Source: JAUIJL01 sp965366625 (GTDB taxonomy: Bacteria > Acidobacteriota > Thermoanaerobaculia > Multivoradales > J023). Taken from it: 64,000 bases of DNA. Positions 34,843 to 43,060 of this stretch are shown one piece after another. Numbering within the stretch: the stretch's first letter is position 1; each line of letters begins with the position of its first letter. Under the pieces are notes generated by a model. It was not told the origin of the DNA. It made no database searches and worked only from the letters and a program-made list of their open reading frames with translations. The DNA lies in the NCBI GenBank assembly GCA_965366625.1, contig CBDUGP010000010.1, forward strand, positions 1 through 64,000, written 5' to 3'. The translations under genes were made by a program, and so were the position numbers.

Positions 34843-35713
34843 GATCACTTTCCGCTTGGGATCGAGTTTCGACCGCTTCGACCGCTTCGACCATTTCGAC
34901 CTCTGGGGCCTCCTCAACCGGGATCCACTCGGTCGAGCCCGAACCGAGCAACCCACGTTCGATCAGGAAGGCCGCAATAATGCGCCACATCAAAGGTAAG
35001 CGGTCCACCAACCGATGATCCCCATCGGTCATCAGGTGAAGCTGCACACCGGCCGGGCAGCCCACCGCAAAGTCCAACACCATCCGCCAATCCACATCGG
35101 TGTCCTGCTTGCCCTGGAAGATCAAAGTCGGGGTGGTGGTCAAGGAGGACAATCGGTCGACCTTATAAGTCCGCAGGTCCTCAATCATCCGCCAATCCAA
35201 GTCGAAGGAACCGAGTTCATGGTGAAGTCGAACCCTGCCGAGTTCCGGCCACTGACGAAAAGTATCTTCGCCCAGGCGCCGCCGGACTCCACCTTCGAGG
35301 TTGAAACCCGGGGCGATATAAACAGCCGCGGCGATCTGCTCGGGATGTCGCGCCGCATACCAAGCCGCCACTCCACCTCCCATAGACGAGCCGAAGAGGA
35401 TCAAACGCTCGAAACCGAGGTCCAAGAGGTGAGTGGCCATGAGTCCCAAGTCTTCGAGATTGCGGGTCACGGTCATGTCGGTGAGGGTGCCGCCCGATTG
35501 CCCATGCCCCTGAAAATCGAAGCTGCAGAACGCCAAACCCGCTGCCACTAGGTGGCGACCCAGGACTTCGTTCTTATGGCTACGTCGAGACGAGGCAAAT
35601 CCGTGGCAATAGAGCACACACAGAGCCGGGTCCTCCGCCTGAGCGGGACGCCTGAGCTCGTAGCTGAGGTGGGAGGGCGGATCTCCAGGAATCTGGATCG
35701 ATAAGTCGGCCAC
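34829..35713 (-). CDS. Alpha/beta hydrolase
   Basis: A 294-residue serine hydrolase. LYCHGFASSRRSHK gives the oxyanion HG motif, and LFGSSMGGGVAAWYAARHPE the nucleophile elbow (GSSMGG). The acid is probably Asp in FQGKQDTDVDW, and the His is in MTDGDHRLVDR. YIAPGFNLEGG and the overall layout resemble carboxylesterase/acylaminoacyl-peptidase-like hydrolases; the substrate is unknown. The C-terminal ~20 residues are a repeat-encoded Glu/Val-rich tail (EMVEAVEAVET). Its 3' end overlaps the lipB start by 14 bp, so they are coupled. Its start is only 17 bp from the divergent membrane-protein gene. Confidence 0.8.
   Translation of the reverse strand: MADLSIQIPGDPPSHLSYELRRPAQAEDPALCVLYCHGFASSRRSHKNEVLGRHLVAAGLAFCSFDFQGHGQSGGTLTDMTVTRNLEDLGLMATHLLDLGFERLILFGSSMGGGVAAWYAARHPEQIAAAVYIAPGFNLEGGVRRRLGEDTFRQWPELGRVRLHHELGSFDLDWRMIEDLRTYKVDRLSSLTTTPTLIFQGKQDTDVDWRMVLDFAVGCPAGVQLHLMTDGDHRLVDRLPLMWRIIAAFLIERGLLGSGSTEWIPVEEAPEVEMVEAVEAVETRSQAESDHVDT
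34860..34905. repeat. 9-bp tandem repeat at the hydrolase/lipB junction
   Basis: Four to five copies of a TTCGACCGC-like 9-bp unit. They encode the acidic VEAVEA tail of the hydrolase on the minus strand and lie just upstream of the lipB start. Confidence 0.7.
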
Positions 35714-35730
35714 GAGTTACGATACCAGTT

Positions 35731-36309
35731 ATGCAAAGCCTACTGGATCCCTTAACCCACCTGAGTTCCGAGTTGTACATCGCCATCATCGCAGGGATCG
35801 CTCTGTTGATCTTCGGCCGACGTCTTTATTGGTTAGCCGTCGCCGGCCTGGGAGCCTTCGTCGCGATTTGGCTCACCCTGCAACTGGGCCAGGCGTTGGA
35901 ACCGCAAGTTCGACTCGGCATCGCGGCACTCGCGGGTTTGGTGGGCGCAATATTCGCCATCGGCGCCCAGAAAATGGCGCTCAACTTCGCCGGCGCCCTG
36001 CTCGGTGCCTTACTCTGCGGTTGGGTGACGTGGGTCGTCCACACCGATTTGCTGCTCAAAGACCCATCAGCATGGCCCCTGGCAGCCGCAATCATCGGGG
36101 CCTTCTTGGGCTTGCTCTTCGCCCAAAAGTTATTCAACGCCACTTTGATTGTGGTTTCGTCCGGAGTGGGAGCTTTGTTGTTGGTCCAGGGTCTGTCCAC
36201 GGCTTGGCTCTGGGATCCAGCCCGAGAGGCGCTCGCCATGGGATTATTTTTCGTCGCCGGCCTGATGATCCAAAAAGGTCGACGAAAACCGCCTCCGGCC
36301 TCCGATTGA
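35731..36309 (+). CDS. Multi-pass membrane protein (DUF4203-like)
   Basis: A 192-residue protein with about seven hydrophobic segments rich in Gly and Ala (IAIIAGIALLIFGRRLYWLA, LGIAALAGLVGAIFAIGAQK, IGAFLGLLFAQKLFNATLIV). It ends in a short basic tail. The GRRLYWLAVAGLGAFVA opening and repeated G-A-xx-G patterns recall DUF4203/TMEM198-type proteins, whose role in bacteria is unknown. It is transcribed divergently from the hydrolase with only a 17-bp gap. Confidence 0.6.
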   Translation: MQSLLDPLTHLSSELYIAIIAGIALLIFGRRLYWLAVAGLGAFVAIWLTLQLGQALEPQVRLGIAALAGLVGAIFAIGAQKMALNFAGALLGALLCGWVTWVVHTDLLLKDPSAWPLAAAIIGAFLGLLFAQKLFNATLIVVSSGVGALLLVQGLSTAWLWDPAREALAMGLFFVAGLMIQKGRRKPPPASD

Positions 36310-36427
36310 ACTCACTTACCGCTTCTGAATCCGACTCCACTCGTTCGGCGAAGAGTTAGATATCGGATGCAATCGGGTTGAACGGGCCCTAGTGCGGCAG
36401 CCCAACGAAAACAAGCAGGAGCTGTAG

Positions 36428-36907
36428 ATGGTAACGCTCGCGTATTTGGGTCGTCGACTAAGAGGACAGCTTTCGGGAAATCCCGAAGGTCTTTCCGGCG
36501 TGGACGTCGTATGGCAGGGAACTGAGGTCGGCGAACTGATGGCTCTCGGAGAAAGCAACGGGCTTTCCGTTTTGGTCACGGAACTCGAAGCCCTTGGGAC
36601 TTTCCCGGTGGATCGTCTCGATCAAATCCGCGGGAGCTGCAATCCGGAGTTGACGCTGGTGCTTCACCACTTCGCCAAGAGGGAATTGTTGAGTTCGTTG
36701 CTCGCGGGCAATACCCGAACCTTGCAGGCGCCGGTATCCCTTTCGGCCCTTCGCTCCCAGATGCTGAGCCTGATCGTGCGCGACATGCTCTCACCTATCC
36801 CCGGGGTGAAGGCACTGAAAACCAAACCTTTGGTTTCTTCTCCCTCTAGTCGCACCTCCCCACCTAGACCCTCCAAATGTCCACAATGCGGAGCGCCGCT
36901 GGCCTAA
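36428..36907 (+). CDS. Degenerate receiver-like protein with a C-terminal zinc knuckle
   Basis: A 159-residue protein. Residues ~10-125 resemble a receiver fold that has lost its phosphorylation site: the region SVLVTELEALG stands where the phospho-Asp strand would be. LTLVLHHFAKRELLSSLLAG and TLQAPVSLSALRSQMLSLI resemble the beta4-alpha4 and beta5-alpha5 parts, with Gln in place of the conserved Lys. A Ser/Pro-rich linker leads to KCPQCGAPLA, half of a zinc ribbon. This domain reading is an inference from pattern, not a confident family match. It is 24 bp upstream of a small gene, probably in one operon. Confidence 0.5.
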   Translation: MVTLAYLGRRLRGQLSGNPEGLSGVDVVWQGTEVGELMALGESNGLSVLVTELEALGTFPVDRLDQIRGSCNPELTLVLHHFAKRELLSSLLAGNTRTLQAPVSLSALRSQMLSLIVRDMLSPIPGVKALKTKPLVSSPSSRTSPPRPSKCPQCGAPLA

Positions 36908-36931
36908 GCATCTTCACCTCGGGAGCATCAG

Positions 36932-37213
36932 ATGAAACCGAATGAACTCACGACCCCGAAGCGGCGTTTCTCCACCGAGCAATTGGCCAAGCTGCTGGAG
37001 ATCAGCCCCGAGATTGACTGCGAGTGCCCCAATCACCTGTCGAGAATCGTCGATGGCTTGGTAGCCTTCGAAGAATACTCTGCGGACTGCGAAAGCCGGG
37101 ATCCGGAAGACCAACAGCTTCACGCCTACTTGCATCAGGAAACCGCCAAGGCCAGAACGATCATGGAAACCGCTCTCGCCGAGCTGGTTCGCTTCGAGAA
37201 AATCGAACTCTGA
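36932..37213 (+). CDS. Small helical protein of unknown function
   Basis: A 93-residue protein with an early FSTEQLAKLLEISPEIDCEC segment that could be a short helix-turn-helix. A conserved-looking CECPNHLSRIVDGLVAFEEY follows. The rest is predicted helical and acidic (YLHQETAKARTIMETALAEL). A cysteine pair (CEC) is the only notable motif. There is no signal peptide. It follows the receiver-like gene closely and precedes a repeat array. I recall similar sequences fused to MerR-like domains but cannot confirm this here. Confidence 0.5.
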   Translation: MKPNELTTPKRRFSTEQLAKLLEISPEIDCECPNHLSRIVDGLVAFEEYSADCESRDPEDQQLHAYLHQETAKARTIMETALAELVRFEKIEL

Positions 37214-37266
37214 GCCCATGATCTCCGCTGTTTTCGATGGGCCGTACCCGGTTTGTCACGTCTTCC

Positions 37267-37442
37267 GGAAGCTCGGCTTCGCCTCGCGGGCGGGGACAAG
37301 CCCCGCCCCTACATCAGATTTGACCATTTAGCGGGCGGGGACAAGCCCGGGACAAGCCCCGCCCCTACATCAGATTTGACCATTTAGCGGGCGGGGACAA
37401 ACCCGGGACAAGCCCTGCACCTACATCAGATTTGACTATTTA
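37267..37442. repeat. Tandem array of a GC-rich hairpin repeat
   Basis: Three direct units at 37286-37330, 37331-37386 and 37387-37442. Each starts GCGGGCGGGGACAA and ends CATCAGATTTGACYATTTA; units 2 and 3 carry an 11-bp insertion. Each contains the hairpin GGGCGGGG/CCCCGCCC or a decayed form. The array opens with GAAGCTCGGCTTCGCCTCG, which also begins the repeats at 40998 and 42612, so all belong to one dispersed family. Confidence 0.85.
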
Positions 37443-37450
37443 GCAGATGT

Positions 37451-38941
37451 CTAATTCTGCGCTTTTTGCACCAGAGCCGCCAGGGCCCCTTCGCGCGCCT
37501 CTTGGCGCCGAGCCGCTCGATCGACCACCGGATCGGCGGCCCGCACTTCACAGCCTTCGAGGATGCAGCGCTCACAGGTGTTGTGCACCTCACGACGGAC
37601 GATAGCGGCGTCGTCACAGAAAGCGATTCGCCGTCGCAAGTTGTCGTCGATTTTGAAACCGATGCTGATGCTGGTATTAGCGGCCTCGGCCAGAGCCAGT
37701 GGGCGGGTCAAGGTGAAGAGCAGATATTCCTCGTCCTCGGCCACGAAATGGCATCGGTGAGCGTGGGCCGTCGACTCCACACGATGGCCCGACGCCACCT
37801 TGCCGAGCAACGACGGACCCGGCCAACGGCGGCAATAATGCTCCCCGGGCTCGATGCCCAAGGGGATCGGCAAGCTGCTCATGTTGAGGATCTTGGTCAA
37901 GCGGAAAATAGGCTCGCCGGCCGCGTTGGCGAACCGCACGAAAAACGAGCCTTCAAAGCCGAAATGGCGCGGCAGGAGCTGGCTCAATCGATAGAAGAAG
38001 GTCTCGGGCGTGGTCTCGTATTTGACCACCAGGCTCTCAAAGGCCTCGGCCGACCAAGTAGGACGGCTAAATAGGGCCTCGAGATCCTCCACCAACAAGC
38101 GTTGATTGAGCAATACCGCGCCCGAGAAATAGGCCGCTTCGAAATCGTTGATGACCTGATCGAACGACTCCACCCGCACATAACCGGAGGTCTGGGAGCG
38201 CAGCTTATGCCCCAATCTCAAATATCCGAGTTCCCGGCCCAAGGCGAAGGCTCGCTGTGGCGGCAATAGCCGTGGGTTGATGGCCAATCGCCGGGGCTGC
38301 CCGTCGACAAAGACCGACCGTAGATCCGCCAGCTCGGGGAATTCGGTCAATAGGAATTCGTCGATCACAAATCCATACCGACGCTCCAGCACAGCCTGCA
38401 AATCCGACGAAGCCACACCTGCGCGCGACGTCCACCCCTTTTCTTTCAGAAATTCCTCGGCGGCTTCTTCGATCTCCTCGAAGTAATTACCCCGCAACTG
38501 CTGATAGGAGCGCAAAGCCGCGAACAGAAAGTGCTCGACCGTGACGTCGTAGGACTGGCCGATTTCCAAAAAGGTGCGCAGCAACGCACCGGCCTTGGCG
38601 GGCACCTCGGTAACCAAGCCCACCACCTGCTCGGGTTCGATACCGAAGAGGTGGAAAGGAAACTGCTGCAAAAACGACGAGCTGAACAGCTCTCGAACCG
38701 GCCTGAGATGCTCGGCGACCCGGGGTGATACGAGTTCGTCGTAGCTGATGTCCAAGGCCTGGGCCATCTGAATCAACTTATCGGGTTTCGGGTATTTGCG
38801 CCCTTTCTCTATTTCCGACAAATACGAGACGGACATGCCCGTTCTATTGGCCAGCTCTTTTAGGCCCCAGCCGCGGTCGAGACGGCGATGTCGAAGCTTG
38901 AGGCCCAGGATGTACCGAAGGCTCTCTGGATTGAGATTCAT
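37451..38941 (-). CDS. XRE/ImmA-IrrE-type transcriptional regulator (RamB-like)
   Basis: A 496-residue repressor or activator of the short-chain fatty-acid/glyoxylate regulator family. The HTH_XRE domain is at ~8-62 (LKELANRTGMSVSYLSEIEK). The middle carries an ImmA/IrrE-like region (AFALGRELGYLRLGHKLRS). There the expected zinc-binding HExxH has become RELGY, so the peptidase site is lost. The C-terminal ~150 residues (DUF2083-like) end in CERCILEGCEVRAADP, a cysteine cluster typical of the family. I chose the ATG at 38939-38941, with AGGGGAG upstream. It is divergent from aceB across a strong operator and very likely controls aceB and aceA in response to acetate or propionate metabolites. 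Confidence 0.85.
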   Translation of the reverse strand: MNLNPESLRYILGLKLRHRRLDRGWGLKELANRTGMSVSYLSEIEKGRKYPKPDKLIQMAQALDISYDELVSPRVAEHLRPVRELFSSSFLQQFPFHLFGIEPEQVVGLVTEVPAKAGALLRTFLEIGQSYDVTVEHFLFAALRSYQQLRGNYFEEIEEAAEEFLKEKGWTSRAGVASSDLQAVLERRYGFVIDEFLLTEFPELADLRSVFVDGQPRRLAINPRLLPPQRAFALGRELGYLRLGHKLRSQTSGYVRVESFDQVINDFEAAYFSGAVLLNQRLLVEDLEALFSRPTWSAEAFESLVVKYETTPETFFYRLSQLLPRHFGFEGSFFVRFANAAGEPIFRLTKILNMSSLPIPLGIEPGEHYCRRWPGPSLLGKVASGHRVESTAHAHRCHFVAEDEEYLLFTLTRPLALAEAANTSISIGFKIDDNLRRRIAFCDDAAIVRREVHNTCERCILEGCEVRAADPVVDRAARRQEAREGALAALVQKAQN

Positions 38942-39039
38942 GCGCTCCCCTAGCGGTCGATTCATTGGGCGCATTGTAACCCGGACACGAGCCCCCATAC
39001 GAAGCTCTCCTTGAAAGATCAGCTCAAGATCGGTATCTA

Positions 39040-39101
39040 GCGTAATTTCGCTAAAAAATACTGTTTCGCTATTGACTCAGCGAAATTACGCTGATTACAA
39101 T
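39040..39101 (+). promoter_or_regulatory. aceB promoter with inverted-repeat operator
   Basis: GCGTAATTTCGCT (39040-39052) and AGCGAAATTACGC (39079-39091) are perfect 13-bp inverted repeats. A further TTTCGCT half-site lies between them (39064-39070). A good sigma-70 promoter, TTGACT (39072-39077) and TACAAT (39096-39101) with an 18-bp spacer, points toward aceB. One operator arm lies inside the spacer, so a bound regulator would block the promoter. The divergent RamB-like gene is the obvious candidate regulator (inference). Confidence 0.75.
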
Positions 39102-39198
39102 GTGTTCGCACTTGCGGCATTCGCGCTTGCGGCATTCATCGGTAACTGGCAATCGCCAGGACCTTGGATTTTTCCCAGATAGCTTCCGTGGAGACCCC

Positions 39199-40884
39199 AT
39201 GAGCCCAATCCTGACCGCTACGAAGCCTGCTCCCAAAGTGGAGAGCCCTCTACGCTCTGTTCAAACCCAGCCGCCCTGGATTCAATTGGGTCACGGCCTG
39301 GAGCTTAGGCCGCAAGCCGATGGACCCAGGGTTCGAGCCTTGCTCACCGAGCCGGCAGTCTCCATGGTTGCGGCTCTGCACCGTTCTCTTTCGAGAGAAC
39401 GCGCCGAGCTGCTGGCGGCCCGGGTCTCAGTTCAAAAACGCTGGGACGAGGGCGATCTTCCCACCTACTTTTCCAAGGATTCCGAAGCCGTCCGCGGTGG
39501 GTGGTCCGTGGCCGAGGTACCCGCCGACTTGCGCTGTCGACGGGTGGAAATCACCGGACCGGTGAACGACCCCAAGATGGTGATCAAGATGCTGAGCCGC
39601 AACGAGTTCGGTCATCGAGCAGACTGCGCCATGGTGGATTTCGAAGACTCGATGAAACCACTTTGGAACCATGTCATCGACGGTATTCACAATGTGGCCG
39701 GCGCCGCCGGAAAGGACCTAAGGTTCGTCAAACCTGCGAAAGGCAAGCAGCCGGAGCGCCATTACACCCTCGACGAAAACGACATGGCCAAGCTGTGGGT
39801 CCGGGTCCGAGGCTTACATCTCACGGAATCCAATGTGCGGGTCGACGGCGAGCCGGTGGCCGCCGGGCTGTTCGACCTGGCCCTCTGCTTGCTTCATGGC
39901 GCGCCGCCACAGGTGGCCCGAGGTGAGACCCCTGCGTTCTATGTGCCCAAATGCGAGCACTTTCTCGAAGCCCGTTGGTGGGAGCGGCTCTTCGTCGAGG
40001 CCCAACAGCTGATGGCCTTGCCGGTGGGAACCCTTAGGGCGACTTTTCTGATCGAGACATTGCCCGCCGCCTTTCAGATCGAAGAGATCCTCTACGAAAT
40101 TCGGCAACACGCCGCGGGTCTCAACGTCGGCCGCTGGGACAAGATCTTCAGCGACATTAAGGTGCTGAAAGCTCACCGCGATCGGGTCATGGCCGACCGC
40201 AGCTCGATCGGCATGAGCCGCCCGTGGATGAAGTCCTACGCCGAGCGGTTGATCCGCATTTGCCATCGCCGTGGCGCCTACGCGATCGGCGGCATGTCCG
40301 CTTTCACACCCGGCAAAACCCCCGAACTCAGACAACACCAAGTCTCCAAGGTGTTGGAGGACAAACACTTCGAATTTGCCCTCGGCCACGACGGATGTTG
40401 GGTCTCCCATCCCTATTTCATCGGCCCGGCCTTGGAGGCTTTCCCAGCCGAAAACCAACTCAACAAAACCCTGGATCCATCTGTCGACTACCCGGATCTG
40501 CTTCCTCGGGCGACTCCTCCCTACACCCTGGACGGATTGAGGACCAACGTGCGGGTAGGCATCGCCTACCTTGAAGGTTGGCGTCGCGGATTGGGTTGTG
40601 TGGCCTGGGACGATTTGATGGAAGACCTGGCGACCCTTGAAATCTCACGGGCCCAGGTCTGGCAATGGTGTCGACATCAGATTCAGCTCGCCGACGGCCC
40701 CGCAGTCACCCCGGAGTTAGTGAGAGAAGTCTTCGACCAAGAGTTGCAAACGATCTGCGCGGAGCTGGATCAGCAACTCGGCAAAAACGCTGAACAAACC
40801 AAGGCTTCCTTCAAAGCAGCAGCCCGCGAAGCCGAAGAGATCTTCCTCGAGCCCGAGCTGAGGGAGTTTCTCGCTCTGGAATAG
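39199..40884 (+). CDS. aceB: Malate synthase
   Basis: A 561-residue enzyme of the glyoxylate shunt that condenses glyoxylate and acetyl-CoA to malate. Active-site segments of the A-type enzyme are visible: CAMVDFEDSMKPLWNHVIDG, TFLIETLPAAFQIEEIL, GLNVGRWDKIFSDIK, AIGGMSAFTP and FALGHDGCWVSHP. The start is ATG at 39199 with GGAG upstream; the open frame back to 39100 lies in the promoter region. The length matches malate synthase A (~530-560). Controlled by the operator at 39040-39101 and followed at 329 bp by aceA. Confidence 0.95.
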   Translation: MSPILTATKPAPKVESPLRSVQTQPPWIQLGHGLELRPQADGPRVRALLTEPAVSMVAALHRSLSRERAELLAARVSVQKRWDEGDLPTYFSKDSEAVRGGWSVAEVPADLRCRRVEITGPVNDPKMVIKMLSRNEFGHRADCAMVDFEDSMKPLWNHVIDGIHNVAGAAGKDLRFVKPAKGKQPERHYTLDENDMAKLWVRVRGLHLTESNVRVDGEPVAAGLFDLALCLLHGAPPQVARGETPAFYVPKCEHFLEARWWERLFVEAQQLMALPVGTLRATFLIETLPAAFQIEEILYEIRQHAAGLNVGRWDKIFSDIKVLKAHRDRVMADRSSIGMSRPWMKSYAERLIRICHRRGAYAIGGMSAFTPGKTPELRQHQVSKVLEDKHFEFALGHDGCWVSHPYFIGPALEAFPAENQLNKTLDPSVDYPDLLPRATPPYTLDGLRTNVRVGIAYLEGWRRGLGCVAWDDLMEDLATLEISRAQVWQWCRHQIQLADGPAVTPELVREVFDQELQTICAELDQQLGKNAEQTKASFKAAAREAEEIFLEPELREFLALE

Positions 40885-41213
40885 GAGCCGGCACTGGAGT
40901 CCAAACGAGGCTAACTTGACGTTTCGGAACATTCACAAACCATTGATTATAAATGACTTGATGTAGTGGATGGGCTTGCCCCCTCCCGCTCTTTCTCAAA
41001 GCGGCTCGACTTCGCCTCGCCCGGGCGGGGACAAGCCCCGCCCCCACCTCCGGAGGTTTGCGGGCCTAGCCCGCTAACTCACTAACTGCCCGCCACCAAG
41101 GGCTCGAACCTCAACAACGCATTGTCGACGTTCGTCGACTTCGACCCGGACCGCCGGGACTCAACCCGACCCACCTCTTTTCGAGGTAATCGACCGAAAA
41201 GGAAAGATACGCC
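40885..41213. other. aceB-aceA intergenic region
   Basis: It holds one copy of the dispersed GC-rich repeat (40998-41077) and an AT-rich stretch around 40912-40960. No TTTCGCT operator like that of aceB is seen. No gene. Confidence 0.5.
40998..41077 (+). repeat. Dispersed GC-rich hairpin repeat, copy flanking aceA (left)
   Basis: About 80 bp sharing AAGCGGCTCG, CTTCGCCTCGCCCGGGCGGG, AAGCCCCGCCCC, CCGGAGGTTTGCGG and TAGCCCGCTA with the copy at 42612-42691, in the same orientation. It contains the hairpin GGGCGGGG-ACAAG-CCCCGCCC. Confidence 0.85.
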
Positions 41214-42488
41214 ATGTTGCCGAAAAGCACCTGTGAGATTCAGAACGATTGGCAGACCAACCCGCGGTGGGCCGGTGTCGAACGCCCGTATACCTCGGAG
41301 CAAGTCAAACGCCTGAGGGGCTCTCTCAAGGTATCTCACACCCTGGCAGAGCACGGCGCGAAGCGCCTTTGGGAGCTGTTGCAGACCGAAGACTACGTCA
41401 ACGCCTTGGGCGCCCTGACCGGCAATCAGGCCATGCAACAGGTGAAGGCGGGCCTCAAAGCGATCTACCTTTCGGGTTGGCAGGTCGCCGCGGACGCCAA
41501 CCTTTCGGGACAGATGTATCCGGATCAAAGCCTCTATCCCGCCAATAGCGTGCCCCATGTGGTCAAGCGGATCAACCAAGCTTTGATGCGCGCCGATCAA
41601 ATCCACCATGCGGAGGGAAACTCTGAAACCCATTGGCTGGCACCGATCGTCGCCGACGCCGAGGCTGGATTCGGCGGTCCACTGCACGCCTACGAGCTGA
41701 TGAAAGCGATGATCGAAGCGGGCGCGGCGGGGGTGCATTTTGAGGATCAGCTGGCCTCTGAAAAGAAGTGTGGCCACCTGGGAGGCAAGGTGCTGGTGCC
41801 CACCTCCCAATTCGTCCAGACCCTGACGGCAGCCAGATTGGCGGCCGACGTCGAAGGGGTGCCCACCCTGCTGGTGGCGCGCACGGACGCCAACAGCGCC
41901 CGCCTGATGACCTCGGATATCGACGAATATGACCACCGCTTCAAAACCGGTGAACGCACCCCCGAGGGATTCTTCCGCATCACCGGCGGTCTCGACGTTG
42001 CCATTGCCCGTGGCTTGGCCTATGCGCCCTATGCCGATCTGCTGTGGTGTGAAACCTCGACACCGGATCTGGCCGAAGCCCAGCGTTTCGCCGAAGCGAT
42101 CAAGGAACGTTTCCCCAATAGGATGTTGGCTTATAACTGCTCGCCTTCCTTCAATTGGAAGGCCAAACTCGATGACGCCACCATCGCGAAATTCCAACGG
42201 GAGCTCGGCGCCATGGGTTATAAATTCCAATTCGTGACCCTGGCTGGATTCCACGCCCTCAACCACTCCATGTTCCAACTCGCGCTCGACTATCGCGACG
42301 CCGGTATGGCCGCCTATTCCAAGCTCCAAGAAGCTGAATTCGCCGCCGAGGTCGACGGTTATACCGCGACCAAACATCAGCGCGAGGTGGGAACCGGCTA
42401 TTTCGACTCCGTGCGCGAGGTCATCAGCGGTGGAGTGGCGGCCACGTCCGCCATGGCAGAGTCCACGGAGGCCGCCCAATTCGTCTGA
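41214..42488 (+). CDS. aceA: Isocitrate lyase
   Basis: A 424-residue glyoxylate-shunt enzyme splitting isocitrate into succinate and glyoxylate. The catalytic motif KKCGH is at 184-188, with Cys186 as the general acid. YPDQSLYPANSVPHVVKRIN, ADAEAGFGGPLHAYELMKAM, ARTDANSARL and AYNCSPSFNWKAKLDD are standard substrate and Mg-binding segments. The start is ATG at 41214 after a GGAAAGATAC-type site. It lies downstream of aceB on the same strand but is separated by a repeat element, so it may have its own promoter. A strong terminator follows. Confidence 0.96.
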   Translation: MLPKSTCEIQNDWQTNPRWAGVERPYTSEQVKRLRGSLKVSHTLAEHGAKRLWELLQTEDYVNALGALTGNQAMQQVKAGLKAIYLSGWQVAADANLSGQMYPDQSLYPANSVPHVVKRINQALMRADQIHHAEGNSETHWLAPIVADAEAGFGGPLHAYELMKAMIEAGAAGVHFEDQLASEKKCGHLGGKVLVPTSQFVQTLTAARLAADVEGVPTLLVARTDANSARLMTSDIDEYDHRFKTGERTPEGFFRITGGLDVAIARGLAYAPYADLLWCETSTPDLAEAQRFAEAIKERFPNRMLAYNCSPSFNWKAKLDDATIAKFQRELGAMGYKFQFVTLAGFHALNHSMFQLALDYRDAGMAAYSKLQEAEFAAEVDGYTATKHQREVGTGYFDSVREVISGGVAATSAMAESTEAAQFV

Positions 42489-42522
42489 GACCTACCTCCC
42501 TTCACCTGACCGACCCATCTTT

Positions 42523-42548
42523 CCGACCCGCTTCTCGGGTCGGTTTTT
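42523..42548 (+). terminator. Rho-independent terminator of aceA
   Basis: An 8-bp perfect stem (CCGACCCG / CGGGTCGG) with a CTTCT loop and five T, 35 bp after the stop codon. Confidence 0.9.
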
Positions 42549-42611
42549 CTTGTGCCGGTTTTTCATAGGCGCCGGCTCATCAGGCTGCAAAGTCGCCCTC
42601 ACCAGGCCTTA

Positions 42612-42691
42612 AGAAGCGGCTCGGCTTCGCCTCGCCCGGGCGGGCCAAGCCCCGCCCCTACATCCGGAGGTTTGCGGACGTAGCCCGCTAG
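42612..42691 (+). repeat. Dispersed GC-rich hairpin repeat, copy flanking aceA (right)
   Basis: Same family and orientation as 40998-41077, so aceA is bracketed by direct repeats about 1.6 kb apart. This copy lacks two bases in the hairpin loop. Confidence 0.85.
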
Positions 42692-43060
42692 GTTCATTCC
42701 ATAGAGGTTAGAGATTCACCAAAATTTCACCAAAATAAGGTGAGGGGATTCCGGCCGACAATGCGTAGTTATAGGTGAAGGCAGAGAGATTCCAGCGAGC
42801 GGTACTTTCGGTCGGCACCTTTGGCCATTTCTACTGGGCCACCGGTGTCCGACGGATCGTTCGCCCATGGGAATGTGTTACTCTCTGGTCAGATATCAAT
42901 CTCAATTCACCTTGAGGTGTAGCTCATCCACGAGACACTCTACGCGGCAAATCTTTCGCGCCGACTTCGCTTCGAGCGCCGGAAACCCACGTGCCCAAAA
43001 AGTCTCGTCGTGACGCGTCGCCCAGCCTCGCTCCTCTGCGAGCCAGGAGATTCTCCTTAA
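42692..43060 (+). other. Long leader region of the giant secreted protein
   Basis: No gene. It holds a short direct repeat (TTCACCAAAA twice at 42715-42735) and AT-rich stretches near 42880-42905 that could contain a promoter. AGGAGATT at 43046-43053 is the probable ribosome-binding site for the next gene. Confidence 0.4.

Noticed and set aside
37286..37442. Possible CRISPR array
   Set aside because: Units are contiguous repeats without unique spacers, GC-rich hairpins are shared with other intergenic sites, and no cas genes are present.
42780..43040. Riboswitch upstream of the giant secreted protein
   Set aside because: I looked for a cyclic-di-GMP or similar aptamer but found no matching conserved core.
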